NCBI GenBank assembly: GCA_002197995.1
Contig: NGZR01000007.1
Coordinates: 2,438,399-2,502,398, forward strand
Direction: 5' to 3'
Origin: Gaeumannomyces sp. JS-464
Taxonomy: Eukaryota; Ascomycota; Sordariomycetes; Magnaporthales; Magnaporthaceae
DNA: 64,000 nucleotides
In this document: positions 33,091-44,749 of the stretch, piece after piece
Numbering within the stretch: the stretch's first letter is position 1
How the letters are laid out: each line of letters starts with the position of its first letter
Translations under genes and position numbers: made by a program
Notes under the pieces: model-generated
Databases searched by the model: none
What the model saw: only the letters and a program-made list of their open reading frames with translations
What the model was told of the DNA's origin: nothing

Positions 33091-34587
33091 GATTATAATA
33101 AGCTAAGCTAATAAGGAATAGCTAATAAATGCCGAAATAATATTATGTTATAAAATAAAAAAAAAGGGAAAAAAAAAGCAATTTCCTTTTCGAAAACTAG
33201 CCCTCGTTATATAAATAACAAAACGGTTTAAAAGTAACCCCTAAGCTAATAACCCGTACTATTAGCACGGAATTATAATATAGCCTTTTTTTTCCGGTTT
33301 ATTTTTCATTTTGCTTTTAAAAAGTTCCCGGCTGGTTTTTAAACCGAAACTTCGTCTTTTTATAATTAATCCCGACCCGGGTGGTTTTCCCGTACTAGTG
33401 TTTGGTCGTCCCGGTGCACTGTCCCGGTTTAGCCGCTATTTGGTATAAAGCGTTGCTAAACGTTTTCGAACGCGTATTTTGCTATCGTTATTTAAGCTTT
33501 AATATCGATTTGCTTAGGTATCGCGTGCGGGTTAAAACGTGTTTACTTTATTCGGTTATATGTTGTTAAGCTATTGCTTTTACGTTAACGTCGTTTTATG
33601 TAAATGCTATATCAGGTTAAAGCGTGCTTTTATTTTTTATCGGTATTAGCTTAGCTTTATGTTATATTTTAAGCGCGCTTTTTTTCGCTTTTTCCTATTT
33701 CCTTTTTGCTCGAAGTTTTTAAGGAAAAAATTTCCACCCCGCGTTTTTTACTTTTTTTTTCCGCTGTGATAACTACTTTTATTTTTCGCCGTACTCGTTC
33801 CGGCTTTATTTCGAAACGCGCTTATTTTCTTTTCGCGTTGTTTAACCTCGTCCTTTTTATTAATAATTAGTTTTCGCCGTTTTTAATTTATTTCGCCCGC
33901 GCTTTTTATTAACTCGAAATTTTCGTTTTTTAATATAACGACCACGTTAGCTGGTAATAATGGCGGTAATCCGCTATATCGGGGTTTTAACAACTTAAAC
34001 CTTTTTAATCGGGTATATATCGCTCGTATTTAGTATGCTTCTTTATTTAACCCGCGTTTTTTTAATATAAAAAAAAAAATAAATAAGCGGCTTTTCGCCG
34101 TCGCGTCGCTAACTTGCACAAATTGCAAAGCGATTTTAATAACAATAAGCACGCGACTTTTAATTATATCGATTTTAAATGTAATAATTGCCTTTTAAAA
34201 GTTAAAACCACCGGGCAAATAACGTGCGTTAAACGCCGCCCCGGTTAAGCTTATAACCGTTACCGTCGTGGTAATCCAAGCTTTATTACACCTCGGATAC
34301 CACGTACGCGCATTCGCCGTTTTTGCGCCGTGCTCGCCGCGATATGCTCGCGTTTACTATTAATAACGCGCATTACGAAACTAAAAAAGTTACTTTCGGT
34401 AAAAGCAAACGGTTTATCCTTACTCGCCTTTTTTTATTTGCTTATTAATATTAGTAACAAAAGTTAAACCGCGTTAATTAAAAGCTAGCTTAATAGTAAG
34501 CTTAAAACTAGCCGGGTACGGGTAATAAACTCGCTTTGCCTTTTATTTTAAGCATTCCCTCCCGTCGCGGTTAAAGCTAACAGTAAA
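33091..34587. other. Unassigned AT-rich sequence between pogo D and gypsy Z
   Basis: No domain is recognised. On the minus strand 33600-33900 encodes a charged Lys/Arg/Glu-rich stretch (NKKDEVKQREKKIS and similar) without a known family signature. A 17-bp block, TTATTTAACCCGCGTTT (34043-34059), recurs at 49898-49914, beyond the other end of gypsy Z, with AATATAAAA following in both. This may be a transposon UTR or LTR remnant. Confidence 0.4.
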
Positions 34588-34783
34588 TGTAAAACTATTT
34601 TACCCGCGGTTTTAATTTTTCGCTATACGTTATTATTACGAAGCGAGCTTTAGCCCACGCTTAAACTACCACTAACCTTATATATAAACTGCTTCCCGCT
34701 ACCAAATAGCTAAAAAACCTTTCTTTTTTTTCCTCGCGCAATAATAGTTTTTTTATATAAAACTTAAATGTTACATTATAACA
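34588..34783 (+). repeat. Gypsy Z 5' LTR (approximate ends)
   Basis: It is defined by similarity to the split copy at 42226-42295/49733-49855. The left edge is uncertain by tens of bases because similarity fades around TAAATG. Confidence 0.55.
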
Positions 34784-35159
34784 ATTTGTTACGCTAACCT
34801 TTAAAAACCGGCCGATGCGGTAACCGCTTTTCACTACGATTAAAATACGTAATATACTATAAAATTACACCCAAACTAAAATTACGCCGACGGATCGACA
34901 CCGAAATAACGGCAGCATTACAATACTACGATATTACAGCATTATAATATACTAAAGTACGGTAAGGAACGCTTTCGCTGGGTATCCTTTATTAAAATCG
35001 CTAATTAAAAGCGCTAAAGCAATAAACGTAATAGCGTTTATTAGCGTAATAACCAGCAATTAAAAATGTCGAACCAAATATACGGCATTTTTTAAACACT
35101 AAACAACGGTATAAAAAAAATGCTTAAAATTAATTAAAAATTAAGCAAAATTTAAGCGA

Positions 35160-36300
35160 AATAACCAAACACCGTTAAAAAGCAGTCGGAAATTTTAAGC
35201 GAAAAACGGCGAAATGCGCGCAATACGAAAAGGAAAAAAAAGCGGCGTACTAGTTCGAAGCCCAAATGTTAAAACGATTTAACGCTAGCCAAAACCGGAT
35301 CCGAAAGCTGGAAAGCCAGTTGGCAAAAGCCAAAGCGGCGCGTTAAAAAACCCTGCTTAGTTTAAAAATATACACTTTAATTATAACCAAAACTTTTATA
35401 CCGCTTTTAAAAAACGACGGAGCCCCGCCGGCTTAGCATTACATAATTACTAACAAGCCCGTATTTTTTTAACTAAAAAGCTATAACCTTTTAACATTTT
35501 TAAGCGGCAATTATTACCCGAAACCCGCCAAAAGGCGTACGAGTTTTAAAAAGCCTAATTGCAAGCGAAATTTGCATTAAACGAACACGCGTTTCCAAAA
35601 CAAAAGGAAAAAGTCCTATACGCCGGACAGTTTTTTTCGGGATAAATTTATAACTTTATTAAAAACCGTATGCTTAATAACGCTAATTTATTAACCTGCT
35701 AACTATTTACTATTAACGAGCTTTTTCGTATTTTAAACCCGGTATATATTACCGTCGATGCCGCGTAAGCCGCTTAACGCCACTTTGCTAGCTTTAAGCA
35801 AAGTAAAAGCTTTTATAAGGATTTTATTAACGAGTTTTACAAGTTGGCCGATTTATGCGATATAACGGATATATAACTCGTCGAAACTTTTAAAGCAAAG
35901 GTTAACGGCGAGCTAAACGCGCTTTTACGGCTTATGCTTCCAAGCTTGCGTTTCGGCTTTAGCGCTTTCGATATATGGGTAGCATTATTCGAAAACCTGT
36001 TTAATAATATCGCAAACCACGATTACCGCTAAAAAGGTTATAACTAATCGATATAAAACTAACAAACCGCATATTAAAATTTTAACGACGTTATAAACCT
36101 TAGCAAAATTAGCATAACGGAACGCCAAATTACGCCGGAAAAAAGGCAAAAACGTAAAATTAAACGACTTTGCTTTTATTACGGGAAAAACGGCTATATA
36201 TCCCGCAAATGCCCAGCGAAAACCAGTAATATACCGTTAAAAAACGAGTAAGCCTTACGGCAAATCGCCCGCGAAGTACCAAAAGGCAGTTAATATAAGC
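35160..36300 (+). pseudogene. Gypsy Z gag
   Basis: A coiled-coil start (RIRKLESQLAKAKAA near 35300-35340) is followed by a gag core: QAKFALNEHAFPKQKEKVLY (about 35550-35615), then YNFIKNRMLNNANLL and FYKLADLCDITDI near 35830-35875. A zinc knuckle at 36166-36230 reads CFYYGKNGYISRKC; the second Cys and the His of CxxCxxxGHxxxxC are both Tyr, explained by G-to-A and C-to-T. The function was RNA packaging. Stops are frequent. Confidence 0.75.
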
Positions 36301-36359
36301 AAATATAAAAGAAAAAGTTTTTTTAACATAATAAGCCTTAATATAACTTTCTCCTTTTT

Positions 36360-39300
36360 TACGTACCTTTGCCCAAATAATGCTGGAATTATCCCGTATT
36401 AATCGTTTATCGATACCGGGTGCTTTTTATAAGCATTTATTAATAACGCTTTCGCGCGCAAATACTAATTAAAACGATAAAAGCTTTTACGATTAAAACC
36501 GCTCCGATTCGCCGACGAAAAGGTTGCGGGATATTTTACTAAATTCGTTTAAACTAAACATTAATTCGCTAATAGGCTGAAAATTTTAGTTATGTATTGC
36601 TGGCCGTTAAACGGCCCCGACGTTATTTTAAGCCTGCCGTAATTACGATATTATAACCTCGATATTAATTAAAAAGCGGGTACTTTATTAATCGACGGCG
36701 AAACGATAGCAAAAACCTATTACGTTACACCCGATTTGGAAGTTAAAATATTTAATGCTTTAAATTTCGCTATGTTTTGCAAACAACCAGGAATGCAAAT
36801 AAAACGAACCATTTTAAAAAAACTCCTTTCCGATATAATAATAACCGTTTTATTAACCCGCGAAGCAATTTACGAATTGCTAAAAAAATACTAGCGATAT
36901 TTTTAAAAGCTATTTTTATTTTAAACGATACGTTACGCGATACCCCGCTAATTCCAAAACTGGAAAACTTTCGGAATTGGAATTAACGAAGCACCGCATT
37001 TTCGCCGGGTATTCGAAAAGGACATCGAAAAGTATTTAAAGGAATAATATTAGCGATAATGCAAAAAATCCTTAATAAATTGCTTAAAAAGTTAAAAAAT
37101 TTAGCCGATTGTTTTCGCTTAAAAGCGGAAACATTGCTATTACACCGGCTATTCGACTATAAATTAGCTCCTCGCTAAATAAAGCCGCTATATAGCTATT
37201 ACCGCGTTATATTACCCGGAAAGCTACGTGTAATACGGAAATACTTGGACGAACATTTAAATCAAAGCTTTATACGCTTTAGCCAATCCCTCGCCGCCGT
37301 ATTAGTGCTTTTCGCGCGAAAACCCGGCGAAAAAGTAAAGGTTTGCGTAAATTACAAAAGCTTAAATAACGTTACCGTTAAAAACCGCTACCCGATCCCG
37401 TTTATTAAAAAAAACCTTAAACGCTTTATTAAAAGCAAAGTGGTTTACCAAACTTAATATTACGGCGGCGTTTAACCGTTTACGTATCGCTTTAAAAAAC
37501 GAGTGGAAAACCGCGTTTATTACGAGGTTCGGCCTATTCGAATGCCTTATCGCGAATTTCGGCATAAAAAAGCCTCGAGCTCGTTTTAGCATTATATTAA
37601 CCATACGTTAAGCGATTTACTAAATAAGTTCGCTATAGCATATTTGGATAACGTGCTTATATATAGCGAAATATAAGCGGAATATTAGCGATACGTTAGG
37701 AAAATAGTGCAAAACTCGACGATGCCGGCTTTTAATCGACATTCGGAAATGCGAATTTAACGTTTAAAAAAAAATACTTGGGCTTAGTAATTACCACGCA
37801 AAAAATGCGGATAAACGAGGAAAAAGTTCGGGCGATTAAAAATTAGCAAAAACTTTAATTGCTAAAAAACCTTTAACGTTTCGTTAGTTTCGCTAATTTT
37901 TACCAACGGTTTATTAAAAGCTTTTTTAAAATCGCGCAGCTTTTTATAACGTTAATAAGCTATAAAAATTGGCCAAATACTTTTACAAATAACGCTACGA
38001 CGGCGTTTTAACAGTTAAAAAACGCCTTTTCGTTAACAATTATTTTAGCTTTTTATACCCTATTAAAAGGATTATCGTAAAGGTAAACGCATTTAATTAA
38101 GCGTTAAACGAGGTGTTATTACAAGTTAATAAGGTGGGAATTCGCCGGCCAATCGCTTTTTTTCCGGCAAAGCATTTACTAGCGAAATGCAATTACGAAA
38201 TTTACAATAAAAAGCTTTTAACAATCGTTAAAGCATTTGAAAAATGGCGTTTTAAAATTACAAAGTACGAAATAAGCAATAGAAATATGGTCGAACTATA
38301 AAACCCTTTAATACTTCGCTATTACCAAACTGTTTTTTTAAACCACGTTAAATCCGCTAATTTAAATTCCTTAGCGATTTTAAATTTTAAATTGTATATA
38401 AACCAAGCAAATTAGCCGTAATGCCGGATGCATTTCCCGGTTATTTAGCGTAAAACCGGCGAACATTTAAAACGTAATAAACGATAGGATCGCATTCCCG
38501 GTACCGCATATTACTGCCAATTAGCGTATAGCAAACGGAAAACTAGCGATAAACCGTCGACGGGCCGGCATATAAACGACCGATATTACGGCGATTAAAC
38601 GTATCGCAATTTATAAATATATATTAACGACGCTTACGTTAAATGCGAAACGATATAAGCTATACTAGCGATATTACGAAACCTAACGACGAAGCAATTT
38701 TTTAACGTAATCCGGAAATATAAAATCGCTATTGCCGATTGCTTAGCGATCCGCGGTCGAATTTATATTAGTAAACGATTATAAATCCCGTTTAATAATG
38801 CATTTTAATTTTAAATCCTTTATCGCATATATAGCCTACCGCTAAAAAGGCATTTTGGCAAAACGAAAACGTACGATTTTATTTGTAAAATTTACATATA
38901 GCCGGGTTTTTAGCGGAACGTTAGCGTTTTCGTACGAGGATGCCACTTTTGTAAAATGGTTAAAAAAGGGAAAGGCTTACCAAACGGCTTTTTAAAGCCT
39001 TTCCCGGTGCCATTCCGGCCGTAAGCAAATATTTCCATGGATTTCGTTAAGCTATTGCCAAAATGCGAACGGAACGGCGTTATATACGAAAACATTTTAA
39101 TAGTAATCGACCGATTAATAAAAATGAAATATTATATCCTTATCGGCGTTACGAACGTAAACATTTTAGCAAACGCTTTCGTTTCGTTAGTTTATCGCTA
39201 TTACGAAACCTTAAATATTATTATATCCGATAAAAGCACTTAATTTATATCGGCTTTTTAGAAAAAACTATCGAAACGTTTGGGAATCGCCTTTCGCTAT

Positions 39301-40200
39301 TTGTCGTTATACCACCGAAATTTAATAGGTAAACGGAAATCGTTAACGCATATATAAAATAATACTTTCAAGCGTTTTGCTCGTTTTATTAAACGATTAA
39401 ATGGATTAACTGCCAATTAAAAAGTTTGCTAATAATAATTAAATGTTAAAAACCACGCACGTTACCTTTTTTTTCGCCAATTATAAATAGCACTCGCATA
39501 TAAGGATAAAACTAAAAATAAAACGAAAAAACGGTAATACGTTAATAACTCGACGTGAAATTTTAATGCTATTATAATCGCGAACCGTATTAAAAAGGTT
39601 TTCGAATTTGTTAAAACGTTAGCAAAAGTATCGAAAAAACGCTACGTGGAAACGGCGAACTGCTATTATTAAAACGCGGGCACGTTCGAAATCGGCGACC
39701 GAATATAGGTAAATACGAAATATATAGCGTTTTTACGCCCCATTTTTAAACTTAGCGATAAATAAATAAGCCCGTTTTACGTAACGAAGGTTTTACGCGC
39801 TTTTGCAGTTTAACTGCCCGCGGAATACAAAATTTTCCCCGTTTTCCACATATTTTTAATCGCGCGGAAAAAGCCGGGGCTGTTTAAACAAAATTAAATT
39901 AATAAGCAGTACGCGAAAAAAGCAAATAGTTTGGAATTAGCAGAACATTTAAGCGAAAATAACGAAAATACGGAAGTTTAATAGTATTTCGATTGCATTT
40001 TAAACTTTAAAAGCACGCTGAAAAACCTGCAATATAAAGTTAAATGGGCGGCATTATACGTATTTATATAGCAACTATCGCGGAATTTAAAAAGCGCAAA
40101 CGATAAAATTTAAAAGTTTTATAAACGCCACCCGTATAAACCGGGGCTACCGTTATAATAGCGGTTATTAATAGCAATTTAAGCGTAAAAACGGCGCACG
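36360..40200 (+). pseudogene. Gypsy Z pol: protease, RT, RNase H, integrase, chromodomain
   Basis: Protease: IDTGCFL*AFINNAFARKY near 36410-36465 (DTG present). Reverse transcriptase: an open block at 37245-37457 (FARKPGEKVKVCVNYKSLNN, VKNRYPIPFI), then WKTAFITRFGLFE and YLDN near 37640-37651, where YLDD is expected. RNase H: RPIAFFPAKHLLAKCNYEIYNKKLL near 38140-38215. Integrase: MDFVKLLPK ... VIDRLIKMKYY at 39037-39240. Chromodomain: LQYKVKW near 40030-40050 followed by a NLKSANDKI*KFYKRHP end near 40085-40130. This is the standard Ty3/gypsy chromovirus order. RIP-type stops throughout. Confidence 0.85.
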
Positions 40201-42225
40201 CCCGGCTTCGCATAACGTTTTAAAACGGAATAGCTGTGTAAAAAACTAAAAGGCAAGCCGAAAAAAAATACCGCAATTCCAATTTCTTAATTTAATTAAA
40301 CTATTATAAAAAACGCTAACAAATAGCGTTAAAAAAAAAAAAAAAACAAACGAACCAAACGAAATTACATTATTACACCGGGATAAATATAATCCTATAT
40401 ATTATATATATTATTATTAATATCGGTTAAAACGTTATCGCTTTCGGCGTTAACCCGGCTATTAACCGTAACGTCGCTACCGTTACCTTTAAACTCCGCT
40501 TTTTTAAAGCCGCTAAAAAGGATTTACTAGCGTTGGAATTAAAAAAAGAGTTATTCGACATATAGTTACGATTCGGGAAGGTAAATATTACAAACTACCC
40601 TTTTGTTTTCGATTCGCCAAATGTTCGTTAGCGGAAAGCTAGCGAAAAAACGCGCAAGTTTTTTTTATAATATTATTATTAACGCGATCGATAAAATTAT
40701 GCGCGGTTTTATAACGCATGCAATACATAATATTATTATAACGAACATTAATTCGCGTAACGCTTTAAAAACGAAAACGTTTCCGCATTATAATTATCCC
40801 ACTGTTTGTAAAAAATGTTAATAAAATAACGATAAATAAACCTTTACAAACGGTTGCCGTCGTTAGTATTATAAAAGCGGGCTTGCATAAATATAACGTT
40901 AATATTATAACGTTAAAATAACGGAATTATAAGTTACGTAAAAACATTACAATTATATTTAACGAAGCGATTGCTAATCGACGCGGCGATTAAAACGCTC
41001 GCCCGGCGGGATAAAAAAGTTAATCTGCTTGCGCGCCTCGGCGAAAGCGGTAATAAACTCGCGCTTAATACCTTTTTATTGTAAAAAAATAAAAGCGATT
41101 AGCGTTAACAATCGCTTAAGGAAATTATAAAAAACTATTAACGTTACGGCCTTTTTTTAAGCTACTTGTACCACGCTATTTATCGCTTTGGAAGCTAACG
41201 CGGATAAACGCGTTAAGCAATAAATATATCGTTTTAAACACGGTATTAAAGCGCCGCAAATTAAATAACGTGTAATTGTTAAAATCGGTATCGGTAGCGT
41301 TATTACTATCGTCCATATGCTTAGCAGCGTTTTAATAGCAAAGCTTTTAATAGTAAACGGTAACGCGATAAAAAAAAACTCGCTAAAAGTTTAAAAGCGG
41401 ACGAAGTTTTTTAAATCGCTACGGAAAAACGGCGATAGTTAATTAAAAATATATTAACAAAAAACCAGCGAAATAAAAGCGATAATACGTATTTCGCAGC
41501 AAAATTTGTTATAAATGCCGCATTAATCGCAAAAATCCGATTAAACCGATTTGCGGCTAGCGTTTGTAAAATGGCACGTTATTTTAAACGCTTTAACCAT
41601 TTGCTCGAATAACGGCGTAACGCGGGCGGAAACCAAAATGCGCATACGTTTTAAAGCGATTCGCATGTAAAAAATGCAAATGCGCGTAGTAAAAGCGGCA
41701 CCGCGGCCGAACATTTCGCCGAAGCGAAAAAAAAACGAAAGCTATCGCAATAATAACGAAAGCGCGGCGAAAAGCGAAACGGGTGCGTAAAAATAAAAAA
41801 AGCTCGATAAAAAAACTTACGCGCGTAAAAGCGTTAACGATAAAACGGCGCGAAATTAAAAGAAAAGCGGCGAAAGTATAACGTTATAACGTTATTATTA
41901 TCGTTAATCGAAACTTATCGGGGCGCGACGGAAAACGAAAGAAAGCAAATGGAAAAAAAAAGGAACGTAACGAAAGCCTAGCGAAAAAACGAAAGGATAA
42001 CGAATAAAAGCATAACGTAAACGGGTATAAAAACCTAACGAAAAGGGAAAAAGCGATATAACCGAACGTAACCCGCGACCGGAAGCGGGATAAAACGGAG
42101 TTAAAAACGAGGTAAAAAAAGGTAAGGAAAAAGTGAAAACCCGGCGTAAAAGTACCGAAAAACTAGCATAGCGCGTTTAAAATGGTCGCGAAACTTTTAT
42201 AATTATACGTAACTACCATTAAATT
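40201..42225 (+). other. Gypsy Z region between chromodomain and 3' LTR, unknown coding trace
   Basis: About 2 kb separate the chromodomain from the LTR, far more than a plain UTR. A 72-codon open block lies at 40603-40821. From about 41000 to 42180 the plus strand gives long, highly charged stretches broken mostly by RIP-type stops (GESGNKLALNTFLL near 41040-41080; Lys/Arg/Glu-rich runs at 41700-42170). I do not recognise a family. It could be an accessory ORF of this element or part of an older insertion. Confidence 0.4.
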
Positions 42226-42295
42226 TGCAATTAAAATAATTGCGGTTTTAAGTTAAAGTATTATTACGGAACGAGTTTTAGCTTACGTTTAAACC

Positions 42296-42529
42296 TGTTA
42301 ATCCCGTGATTTAGCGCGTGCATCCAAAAAAGGCCCACGTTTCGTAAAGCCGCAAGCCCACGGGCCGTGCGCTCCTACGAGCCTACAAAAAGGGATTTTG
42401 TAATCCCTTTTTTGTAATTAAATTCCTACATAAATATGCATTATTACAAATACCAGTTCCAAATTTATAAATTTTTATTCTTTCTTTTAAGAAATCTCCG
42501 TGCCTACAAAAGTACCACTCTTACCAACA
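42296..42529 (+). repeat. Copia-2 5' LTR
   Basis: It matches 49502-49732 and both Copia-1 LTRs. A short AGGGATTTTGTAATCCCTT inverted repeat lies near 42391-42411 and may be part of the transcript terminator/polyadenylation structure. Confidence 0.9.
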
Positions 42530-43789
42530 CTAATTAGTATTGCTTAAAAAGGCAACACAAATGAGCAAAGTAAAAGGTTTAACCGTTCGATACCTTTTTT
42601 TAAAGCGATTAGGTTAAACGGAAAAGCTTAAAAGCAAAAGAATTGTATTCCATTGCTTAGTAGCGCGTTACATACGAGTTAATCGAATAATAAAAGCACT
42701 TTCCTAAAGCAGGCGATTAAACCTTTGTTTATAAAATTTGAATAACTGTGAAAAAGGGCGTTACGTAATCCTTTTAAGCACCTTTTTAAAGCAAGCGATT
42801 GGACTCCTAAATCGATTATTTAAACGATATTGCTCGTTAACTTTTACCGATAATATGTCCGACATTTCGGAATAATAGGCGGAGGAGTTTAGCGATAAGC
42901 AACGTATAATTACAAAAAGCACGCTTTTGTTATACGACCTCCCCAAATCTTTGGCATAAAACATTAACATCCCTTTTTTAATAAGCCCCTTTTACAGCTT
43001 CGGAAAATCACCTAACGAAGTTTCCATTGCTCGCCGGAACGCATGGATGCTTAAAACACTGCTTTTATACGGAAACACGCATGGTAATAACCTCCTAAGC
43101 GACGTACTCGAGGATTACGAAAAGTGAAAAGCAACGCATTTCGAAAAACCTCGATTAGCGGATCGCTCGAGTTTTCCGAAGCATTTGGAAAATTACGAGA
43201 TACCAATCCCCGGTCCGCTAAAAGGGAAGCTTAACGAAAAACTTATGCAAATTATGCGATAGGAATTAATTTTTAAAATAACCCTATTAACCGGATCACA
43301 GCCTTTTCCATCCCAAAATCACACGAATTTCAAACCAAACAGTTACTTAATCGACGCCCCGGATGCTTAAAAAACACACGCGTTTTTTTCCCAAATAAAA
43401 CCATAGCCAAGCAGGAAAATAGCCAAATAAAATCCAATTACCAAATCGGCAAACCAAAAATCTGCCATTTTCCCGAAAATACTTTCTTAATTTCATTTAC
43501 GGATACGATGCCCAATTCCCCCCTTTTTAAAAACACTCGTACCAAAAAGCGCATCGATTTCCCAGCCATCCTTTTACCAAATCGACGGTTTTACCATTTA
43601 GCCAATCGGCAGTTCCTAAGCGCTTTCGATTAATTAATTTCCAGTTTTGCCGATCTTTAAACCCATTGCAATACCAGGATCCCACTTCGACCAATATATG
43701 CAATAAAAGGATTACGGAAAATCCATTCCACCGATCGAAAAAGCACAAACTGTAACAACCTTACGCTTTTAATACGGAACCCCGATACG

Positions 43790-44700
43790 TGCGAAGTTCC
43801 GGTACAAGCAACTCCCTTTTAAAAAGGTGTTTAACGCTACCGTTAATAAAAGCTTAATAAAAGCATTCCAAAGCGCGTGGGATAAGGAGTACAGCTATTC
43901 CGGTAATCCATACGATATTTTGGACGATAAGATTTTGTTTTTCGCAACCATATGCGAAACTTTCGAAATACCACTTTATAGCTTTTGCGATTTTTCCTTT
44001 GGCATTTTAAAGCAAAGCCAAGCAGTGGTACACCCGATATATCGGCATTGGCCTTACTTTTCGAAAGATTTACATAATTTTTAAAAAGCATTTAATACCG
44101 AGGTTAACCGATTATTATACCATACGGATTAAAGCTCGACTATTTTCCAAACAGTCCGTTTAAAAATCGCTAATATAAGCAAATCCAATATGGAGGTTTT
44201 GCAAGCCTTTTGGATAAATTACAAGCTTGCCAACGCGCTTTCGGCCCGTTTTATTAAAACGAAACCAGTTTATTGCGAGCATTTTACGGGCAATTTAAAG
44301 CGTGCCGGAGCTTAAAACCGTTTTTATAAATCCTAGCCGGACTTTTAAAAGCCTATTTTCCCAATTAAAAAGCATTTTGCAAATAAAGGAAAACGCACGC
44401 ACCCCCGGCATCCATTTTGTAAAACGGAAATTTAAAAATTATAAAAATCGCAAAAAGGATAATAAAAGTCGAAACCGAGCATACAAACCCAAATCTTTCC
44501 GACTAAATCCCCGTCCACGCTTATATACACGCGGTTATTGGATTTGCAAAAGGCCGGATTGCAAATCGACACGCCACTTTTTTAAAAAACAACGACGATC
44601 AAAAAACAATAAAAAGCATAAAAGAGGCATAAAACAAACCACGCAAAAGGTATACCCAATTTCGCATTAGTGGAGCCCGAAAGCACCGACGAAAAGAAAT
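43790..44700 (+). pseudogene. Copia-2 gag
   Basis: An open block at 43827-44084 reads NKSLIKAFQSAWDKEYSYSG ... LLKQSQ-type gag sequence including ICETFEIPLYSF. After a frame change, 44302-44670 encodes a basic region and the zinc knuckle CKRPDCKSTRHFF (WICxxxxC...H form usual in fungal copia gag). It packages RNA in virus-like particles. At least two frameshifts separate the blocks. Confidence 0.8.
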
Positions 44701-44749
44701 AGCCATTTTTTAATTTTAACGATTAAAAATAAAGAAAAGGAGGATTATA

